NCBI RefSeq assembly: GCF_026914185.1 | Contig: NC_070567.1 | Location: 6,350,001 to 6,414,000 of the forward strand | Length of the DNA: 64,000 bases | Direction: 5' to 3' | Origin: Puccinia triticina | Taxonomy: Eukaryota > Basidiomycota > Pucciniomycetes > Pucciniales > Pucciniaceae | Shown: positions 56,805 to 64,000 of the stretch, one piece after another | Layout: each line of letters starts with the position of its first letter | Numbering within the stretch: position 1 is the first letter of the stretch | Translations under genes and position numbers: made by a program | The notes under the pieces: generated by a model | What the model was told of the DNA's origin: nothing | The model's database searches: none | What the model saw: only the letters and a program-made list of their open reading frames with translations

Positions 56805-57021
56805 GGGTCAGGCTTTAGGCACCGCGCTGGCCTTGGAGAAGAGTACAATGGAGTGCCGGGGTGTTCACTCCATACCAACCTGGAGTGCATGGTTGTGCAC
56901 TCCAAAAAGGGCTGGTTTTGGAGTGTACCACATCCCACTCCAAATATATTGGGGTGGTCAAAGGTTCACGCCTTTTTTGGCGTGGATGTAGTAAAACGTT
57001 GGCGTGCCTAAAGCCTGACCC
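56805..57021. mobile_element. 217-bp MITE, GGGTCAGGCTTTAGGCAC termini
   Basis: Terminal inverted repeats GGGTCAGGCTTTAGGCAC/GTGCCTAAAGCCTGACCC (18 bp) bound a GC-richer core of GGAGTG/CACTCC inverted words. Flanks ATAAAAAAA (56796-56804) and ATAAGAAAA (57022-57030) match at 8 of 9 bases, a possible 9-bp duplication of the Mutator type. A truncated copy is at 44586-44770. Confidence 0.8.
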
Positions 57022-57124
57022 ATAAGAAAATTATGACTTTTTAATCTTCTTCATTGAGTCTTGAGATAGGTTCCGATATTTTTGAATTGATTTGTTTTGA
57101 TAATAAATTTGGATAATAATTCAA

Positions 57125-57889
57125 CGGACTTACTTTGCGCACTGCAAAAAGCTCTTTGCGCACTGTGCAGTGCACAAAGTTTGCAAACACTTTGCACACT
57201 GCGTGTGAAGGGCACAACTTTTTCAAATTATTTTTGGACCAATCAATAGAAAAGCTTATTATTGTCCTCTGTGAATTTATTTGGAGTTTTTTGAAGCTTC
57301 CTTGTACCTTGTATGCTTACAAATCCCACCAATAAAAAAAACAAGCACAGCCATTTGGGGACCTGGAATGCATATTCACACGGGCCAAAAAATCCAAATA
57401 ATTTAGTGAATCATATTAAATATGTATTTAAAAGTTTAAGAACTTTTTGGCCACTTTGTGCAAGGACAAGGCTTTCAAAAACCATTAACTTTTTCTCAAA
57501 ATATGCCAAAATGCGCCAGTAAGTGGTGAACTTTCCTAATTTTTGAAAGCCTTATTCTTGCACAAAGTGGCCAAAAAATTCTAAAAAGTTTAAATACGTA
57601 TTGATCATGATTCACTAAATTATTTGGATTTTTTGGCTACTGGGAATATGGATTTCAGGTCCCCAAATGACAGTACTTGTTCTTTTTATTGGTGGAATTT
57701 TTAAGCATACAGAGAAGCTTCAAAAAACTCCAAATAAATTCACAGAGGACAATAATAAGCTTTTCTATTGATTGGTCAAAAAATAATTTGAAAAATTTGC
57801 GCCCTTCACGCGCAGTGCGCGAAGTGTTTGCAAACTTTGCGCACTGTGAAGTGCGCGAAGAGCTTTTTGCAGTGCGCGAAGTAAGTCCG
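57125..57889. mobile_element. Giant foldback element, 765 bp
   Basis: The outer ends CGGACTTACTTTGCGCACTG and CAGTGCGCGAAGTAAGTCCG are inverted. Inversion continues through CCAATCAATAGAAAAGCTTA, TTATTTGGAGTTTTTTGAAG, AATAATTTAGTGAATCAT and TTTTTGGCCACTTTGTGCAA to a centre near 57510. Arms are about 350 bases with high identity. Both arms carry runs of TTTGCGCACTG. No ORF of note. Confidence 0.9.
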
Positions 57890-57930
57890 TATAAAATAAG
57901 CATTCAGCAAATTTACACATGTAAATAATT

Positions 57931-58206
57931 GAGGACTTCCTGGGCAATCTGGTACCCCTGAAGATGTTGGTTTAGACCCAAAAGGCTAGATTTTTGCAGG
58001 GAAATCTAGCCCTTTGGGCTCTAGATTATTTCTGGGAGGCCTGCCAATCTCAACAGGAAGTGAATGACTTCCTGTAACATTTAGGATCCTCACAGTTGTG
58101 GATATAAACCCAAAAAGTCTAGATTTTTTTGCAGTGAAATCTAGCTTTTGCCATTTGGGTCTCCAGATCACTTCTGGCAGGCGCCCAGATCTCGACGGGA
58201 GGTCAC
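57931..58206. mobile_element. Two MITEs in tandem, same orientation
   Basis: Copy 1 (57931-58061) starts GAGGACTTCCTGGGCAATCT and ends TGCCAATCTCAACAGGAAGT. Copy 2 (58066-58206) starts GACTTCCTGTAAC and ends CAGATCTCGACGGGAGGTCA. Both contain the internal palindrome AGACCCAAA..GGCTAGATTTTTGCAG..GAAATCTAGCC. Four bases separate them. The termini recall the GGAGGACTTCCC family. Confidence 0.75.
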
Positions 58207-58501
58207 CCAGTCATCCAATACATCTCATAGAAAATTTAGGTAGAGCCGAGAGAATTGGATGGAAACAGAATAACACATAACTTTCTAACAAGGCAAGCCA
58301 GAAACTAACTGTTGCAATAGGAGGGCTTCAGCCAGCACTTTGGCGTGATCCATATCGTTATAAAAAGTTCGGAGCGATTGGCTCATGAGATATGTAATTT
58401 AAAATTATGCGCATGGTAGGTTCAACTTGGCTGGATTGGAGACATTCAACCTGAATTCTGATCAGCGTGTCGTAGTGCTAACCCCAAAGTAACAACATGA
58501 G

Positions 58502-60245
58502 CTAGGGGAGAACCAAATTGTTAGCTGGGTCAAACACTTCATACCCTACATTTGATTGAAACCTACGCTTTGAAGAAACAGTGAGAATGATAGAAGTACG
58601 CTTGTACAGCATATCATCGTTAGGAGGCGAATCTGCCAATATGTTCTGTTTTCAAATGTTGTCAGTTTTAAACATTAAGACGCATTCATAGAGGGAAGCT
58701 TGTGCGTACTCGACTAAGACCATTTTGGTCTTCAGTGCAAAAATAATACTGATGCAGACATTCAACCCCAGAACTGCGAACATGATCGCACAACTAATAT
58801 ATATGAAATCTGCATTCGTTACCCGATGTTGCCAATGGCAAGAAATGAAAATGTGATTAATATGACGATATGAACCTGCGTGAGCTTAGGACAGACGACA
58901 CTGACAGTAACCTCTTTTTAATCTGAGTGTGGAAGGACACTGTACAAACGTAGGCTTGAATTCCTCTGATCTAGCGACTTTTGAATCAATGGTTGAGATG
59001 CTCTGGTTGAGAAATCCACTCGATTTGCCTTGATGCGCGGGCTTTTCACCCAGCACCTTCTCCCCAGTGGCAATCAATAACGTATGCTTAAGCAATTTCC
59101 CGGCAGCAATTGTGGCACCCAAATAAAACTTTTTTTAGATCCATAACGCAGAAAGCAGGCAGGAGAGGGATCAGTTTATCTGACCAGAAAGACCACCCTG
59201 AAATCAGCGAAGACAATAGGTACATACAGCGATCGTCGAGACAGACACGACAGCCCAACCGTAGGTTTCCGTCTGGGCTAAATAAGAGATTTGTGTGGAC
59301 TTTTTGGAGAGCGCTTCCAGAATGTTGAACAGAATTTGGTTGTTTTCAGAGTGCAGAGGGTCATCAGGTTTCCAAAGCGCCGATAGTTCTCCGAGGGTCC
59401 TCAACAAGAGGTTGTACAATTCGATTATTTGCTTGAGCTCAACAGCCATTTTAGTACCAACACTCAAAAAGTACGTCGCAAACCCCACCGGTACCCCTAG
59501 GCAAATAGTATTCATGAACAGAGGCTGGTGGATAAAAGGAATCTTGCGTTTTGATTGTACCGTTTCCAATCGAGTTGGCGATAGGAAGCTGTTTATACGG
59601 TACATGGTTGGTTGATGAAGGCTTGTACGATCAAATCAAAGAAACTCACACAAGATAAAATGCACCCCATCCACCCCACCAGAAAGCAGCAGCATCTACG
59701 AACAGGAATCGATATTGTTTATCAGCCGGAATAAGAAGAACGGGTGAAAGAAAAGCGGCATAGAGTGATGGTCACACACCTGGGACGATAGCTATTGCGT
59801 ACCAAAATATGATACTTGCGTGTGTGACCGGAGAGGGAACTTGTGGATACTTGCAAACTACGTAAGTAGTAGCTGAAAAAAGTATGTAGAAACAGCAGCT
59901 GAATATTTGCAAGAGCTCGATCGAAAAATTTCCGTTGGGTACGAGATATGGAATTTCGTGGTCTAAAAGGTAGTGTCTTCGCCAAAACCAGATCTTCCGC
60001 CGCTTTCCATTATCTTTCCTCAATGATTTTAAAATGAATGTGATCGCAGCGAGAAGTAGAAGAGTAAGATGGGCTACCCCCAAGGTAACAACGACTGTCG
60101 GAAGGCTATAGTTGGCGAGTTTTTGTTGTTGAGTAGTAATGATTTGTAGAATGAATGGATAAGGATTCAGGACCGCTGACATGGAATTAATGATTGAAAA
60201 GGCCTCCGAGGGACTGTTTGGCAGTGATAGGGGTGATGACGACAT
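58502..60245 (-). CDS. Multi-pass membrane protein of unknown function
   Basis: Six minus-strand exons are read: 60245-59780, 59695-59650, 59588-59228, 59128-58906, 58809-58682 and 58645-58502. They total 456 codons (455 residues); all phases agree and donors are GTGTGT, GTGAGT, GTATGT, GTCAGT and GTCTTA. Hydrophobic spans occur near TVVVTLGVAHLTLLLLAAIT, LLQIFSCCFYILFSATTYVV, ASIIFWYAIAIVPGV with DAAAFWWGGWGAFYLV, LFMNTICLGVPVGFATYFLS, GWAVVSVSTIAFYLGATIAA and IYISCAIMFAVLGLNVCISI. That is six or seven passes, with long polar loops and a short cytosolic tail ending NNLVLP. The organisation resembles fungal seven-helix proteins of unknown function. I recognise no named family. Exon 4 could read on to a stop at 58886, but splicing to 58809 adds a clear sixth membrane span. 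Divergent from the zinc-finger gene. Confidence 0.65.
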
Positions 60246-62626
60246 GATTTGTGAGATCTCTGGCTTAGGTGAGGTTGTGAGTGAGGAGCCAAGCTTGTTA
60301 TTTCAAGTCGACTCGGTTGGCGACCATGCCTGTCCGAATAGGCTCATGCCCGTCCCAACAGGCTATTCCGAACTGATGACTGCAATGGAAATGTACTTGT
60401 TCGGCTTTGTAATATATTCCCATGACTGGGGAGGACTAAGACTCAAGGGCAATTCATCCCGTAAAGCTCGGACAATCTGTGCAGCAGACCCGTCCGCCTC
60501 AAAGTATTTACACGAGATCAATAGATCACAAAATGTAAGTGCTATCAAAGACTGTCAGCTCTGCTTTGGGAGTATCACATACTACTTGGAGATGTCTTAA
60601 CAAAGATAGCTATTAACTAGCAAATTCGTTAAGCCTGATGATTTGATGCAGAATGTATTTATTTATGTGGGTTCAGATCTAATTTTTTGGAGTATTACAC
60701 TCACTTCTGCAAAGGCTGGTTCTCCGCCTGCCGGTAGCGAAGAGTCTCGCACTGCAGTCGCATTTGCCCTTCGGAGCTTTCACCGGAAGGTTTTTTAACT
60801 TTGCGAAAATTATGGGCGAAGGTGAGGGTGGCACCAGCCACCACCACCACGTGTTTCTTGGCAGCGAGTCCTTTGGAGATGGTCACAGACTATTGTTGAT
60901 TGCCAAGTTGAGATTCGCTCTGAGTCGCCCTCAAAAGCTTCGCCTCGACTGATCCCCTAATTTCCTTTTCTTTGGGACTGCACCCTACGGGCTAGAGTAG
61001 GAGACTCTTCTGCTTCAGGCACTTCATGACATGAAGTCTCTGTTGAAATGCGCCCATTCCTGATTTATCTTCATTTCTGACATCTTCACAAAAGCGGAAG
61101 ACATCTCCCCCGACCGCGGTTTCTCCGGTCCTGGCCATGAACCTGAGAAGAGTTGAGAGTCACAACGAGGAAGCAACCACTCAATTCTAGATTGCGAGAT
61201 TGAGTACAATGAAAAGACATCAGGCGAAAGACGTTGTATTTGATAATGTAAATAATAATATGCATCCATATATTTTAATTCTGTGCTGGGCTCCTTGGGA
61301 TTAAACACATCACGCACTCATTGGACGGTGGCTAGGTCCAGACTCTGGAGTCCTGGCCTGACGAACCTGATGGGATTTGCGAAGATAGAGGAACATGTTT
61401 ACTCCGAGTCCGAACATTGACGTGTCTTCGACTGGCAATCGTACATCTTTTGTCTCAGCTGACGCGAGCACAAGAAGCCAAAACAATTGACGGAAGGGCC
61501 AGTTGCAGGTGCCAAGCTGTCATCTCCATTAAAGGGTTGGGAACGAATCGGTATCACAACAGCCTGCTCGTTTTAACTTGGGCCTAGGAGGCTAGGAGCA
61601 AAATTACTCCGGGAACTTGCTTACCCTTGCCTGATCCGCCTGTGCTTCTAAGCTTTATAGAACCGGTCTCTGCAATCGCGCTTACGCGGCTGTCATGTGG
61701 GTGAAATGAGGTCGAATCTGGTCGAATGGTGTCAACTGGAGTACATAAATACAAACACATAAAATTGAAAAAAGACACAGATATGTACAGTACCATGCTA
61801 TGGCCACATGGCACGCAGAAGCCGTGCTCACTGAAGTGATAATATATTACAATGATACAGATGAGAGGTTGCCACGCTTCAGTTTCTTTCCTATGGAAGC
61901 TTACGGAAACGAGGCGATCCACCAGCGACGTTGGCAAGAGACAATAATTGAAAGATCTTGATGTCTTCCATGCTCTTCATCTTCTCCCCACAATATAATC
62001 TAAAACGCATCGGGCAGGGAGCAGGGTGCATGCATGGACCGTCATTTCCAGGAAGCATTTGTACGGCCGGAGGATGCGATACAGAGGGTTCAGGAAAATG
62101 ATATATATTGTAGCGACATACATAGCCACATTAAAAATTGGTTGCAGTGAGAAGCTGTATGTACTGGGTTTCCTGGAATTCAAGGGACGAAAAGTTGGAG
62201 GAGCTACCTGGGGTCAAATCCCAATCAGTCTCTAGGGTGCTGCCGCTATACACTCTTTGGTGTAGAGCTATTCCAAAAATTCTGGTCGAATGATATACTT
62301 ATATATTATCCTGCATCTTTCGTTGGCTCAACCACCTCCAGCCATTCCTTCCAAGGCCTAGTAGATACACTGTTGTACATACTGCCACTTTCACTTCGAT
62401 TGTTCGGCTTTCCACTCGTCGTCTCCGTTGAGTTTATGTGCAAGGCGTTATTCACTATAATCGCTCCATCTTCGATCAAAGCAAGCTGGCATTTGAAGCC
62501 ACTTTCGAACAGTTTTCCTGATTTCCCCCACTGAGCCTGTTTCCTACCAACCAGCGCCTACATTTCGCACACGAAACAAATCCACAACCAATCTTTTGCC
62601 TATCTGCAATCTTTGCTTTCCTCAAG
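60246..62626. promoter_or_regulatory. Long divergent intergenic region
   Basis: About 2.4 kb between the membrane-protein gene and the zinc-finger gene. The plus-strand frame 60181-60600 overlaps the membrane-protein start antisense. The minus-strand frames at 60701-60886 and 61024-61317 lack an ATG-anchored exon model or family match. The length is compatible with a large regulatory region of a transcription-factor gene. No specific site was identified. Confidence 0.35.
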
Positions 62627-63870
62627 ATGGATATGTCTAGCGACAATTCGGCCAATCTCCGATATTCTTGGGAGGAACCCGCAGGTTCATATCCTTTATT
62701 CTTATTCTGCATTTTGACTGTGTCCCAATCTAATGACCATCCCTTTCGACGTCTCTCCTTAAACCATCCAACCTCTATTCGCCCCCCCCCCCCCCAAAAA
62801 AAAAAAAAATAGCACCGAAAACTCAACTTGGATCGAATTTGTGTGCTACCTCGCCGAGTTTTGGATTAGATTACGCAGTTCCCCACAGCGTTTACCTCCC
62901 AGACACCCAAGCGGAGGATGTCGCAGATCCCAGCGTGCACAACAGGATTCAGAATAACATCAGACCTTGCGCTACCAATTGGGGGTTATTTCATAACTAC
63001 AATCCTCCGGCTCATTTTGATTGCGACATTACCAACGACACCATGGAGCCAGGGCATCGTATCCGCATGAACTCGATGGCCTCTAGTGCTTCTTCTCAAA
63101 GCTACAGTTTCACCGACGACAAACAAATCTACCTTCACAGTATCCAGCCGGAGGCACCAGAGGTTTTACTCGGGTACAATACACCTTGTCGAACCGGATC
63201 CCAGTCGAGCTATGAGACCACCTACTCATCCCACTACGACGAACGGATTGCCCCTCAACCCCATTCGATATATCCTGAACAAACTCACCCAAGTGGCCTT
63301 GGCCTTACCACCTCCTGCTCCTTTGGAGGCTACCCCGAAATCTATGTGCAGCCATTCCGCAAGGATTTCAGGGCCAAAGCACCAGCATATAGCTTGGACA
63401 GACCTTACAAATGCGACAAGTGCGGATCAAGCTTCAGTCGGAATCACGATTTGAAGAGGCATGCTCGGATACATTTGGATATCAAACGTGAGTAAAGCAT
63501 CTACATAGTGGACCTCTCGCAATACTGTCAACTGATCAATCTCCGAATCCTTTTAGCCTTTCCTTGCAGCTGTTGCGACAAGGCTTTTGCCCGCAAAGAC
63601 GCACTCAAAAGGCATCTGCTTGTCAAAGGCTGTACCAAGACCAAGGAAGCGACTTCACGCGGGAGTCCCCAAAGCCCTGAAAGGCAGAAGTTCACGAAAT
63701 CGCCGAACGCATACGTCGGCCAGCAGGATAGGTCGCGATCCCGAGGCAGTGGCAACGAAACGCAGAGCTCACCAGTTCACGTTTCGAAAGCGACCGCCAC
63801 CGGTATTCCTTCGCAATTCAAAGAGATCAAACTTCAGAACATCAAGTGCACCATGCCTACCTTCATGTGA
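62627..63870 (+). CDS. C2H2 zinc-finger transcription factor (two fingers, Crz1/Prz1-like)
   Basis: Three exons, 62627-62684, 62813-63487 and 63557-63870, give 348 residues with matching phases. Two adjacent C2H2 fingers span the second intron. The first is YKCDKCGSSFSRNHDLKRHA at about 218-241. The second is FPCSCCDKAFARKDALKRHL at about 246-268, followed by a VKGC tail. The RNHDLKRH and RKDALKRH helices and the trailing VKGC resemble fungal Crz1/Prz1-type calcineurin-responsive factors; that assignment is inference. The N-terminal 215 residues are Ser/Tyr/Pro-rich and disordered, a likely activation or docking region. The C-tail is Ser/Arg-rich. No canonical calcineurin-docking PxIxIT motif was seen. 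Intron 1 has an unusual C-run/A-run next to its acceptor and a weak GTTCAT donor, so the exon 1 junction is less sure. Confidence 0.8.
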
Positions 63871-64000
63871 CAATTATCCGTTTCGCATTCCTTGACACGC
63901 GCAGCTTCTTGCGAACACACTTTTTCCCTAGTCATCTCACAACCTTTTCTCGACCGCCACATGAGATCTAAAAATCCGGACATTATCTCATTAGACAAGC

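Noticed and set aside
58886..58906. Stop codon ending the minus-strand membrane protein at 58886.
   Set aside because: A GTCAGT donor just before it, and two further in-phase exons with a clear membrane span, favour a longer protein ending at 58502.
60181..60600. A 139-residue plus-strand frame with a methionine start.
   Set aside because: It overlaps the first exon of the minus-strand membrane-protein gene and has no recognisable domain.
1..64000. CRISPR arrays, bacterial operons, prophage or plasmid features.
   Set aside because: The sequence is eukaryotic with spliced genes. The tandem arrays lack the repeat-spacer pattern of CRISPR and no cas-like gene is present.

Overview
This is a stretch of a fungal nuclear genome, most likely a basidiomycete rust (Pucciniales, Puccinia-like). 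The genes carry many short introns (about 50-130 bp, GT..AG, CTNAC-like branch sites). Two encode small secreted proteins without recognisable domains, and housekeeping genes sit as GC-richer islands in AT-rich, heavily nested transposon sequence. The taxonomic call is inference from this style and from the protein families; no marker gene settles the species.

Layout: 0-0.8 kb, a three-exon secreted cysteine-rich protein. 0.8-7.4 kb, transposon debris: a hAT transposase C-terminus, MITEs and foldbacks. 7.4-9.0 kb, ALG2 (dolichol-linked N-glycan mannosyltransferase). 11.8-13.2 kb (minus), a seven-exon multi-pass membrane protein. 14.7-17.1 kb, mitochondrial Hsp70 (SSC1). 18.4-20.9 kb (minus), a twelve-exon GH27 alpha-galactosidase-like protein that appears to lack both catalytic aspartates. 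22-29 kb, a dense block of MITEs, foldbacks and hairpin-unit minisatellites. 29.5-30.6 kb, a basic, probably nuclear protein. 31.7-40.1 kb (minus), one hAT transposase gene blown apart by two insertions, which hold a solo LTR, a 949-bp hAT-type element with a 21-bp internal minisatellite, and palindromic repeat arrays. 42.2-43.4 kb, a second secreted protein with a TATA box. 45.1-48.0 kb, a 5'-truncated, mutated Ty3/gypsy chromovirus with its 3' LTR. 49.6-51.7 kb, a gene fragment and a small coiled-coil gene. 52.8-55.3 kb, a CAP59/CMT1-type mannosyltransferase with a long acidic insert. 56-58.2 kb, MITEs and a giant foldback. 58.5-60.2 kb (minus), a six-exon membrane protein. 62.6-63.9 kb, a two-finger C2H2 transcription factor.

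No operon logic applies. ALG2 and the CMT1-like enzyme both act in secretory-pathway mannosylation but are 45 kb apart. The exon models were built by hand from splice signals. In each complete model the intron phases agree and the summed coding length is divisible by three, which is the main internal support. Several transposon copies were delimited by terminal inverted repeats plus exact target-site duplications.
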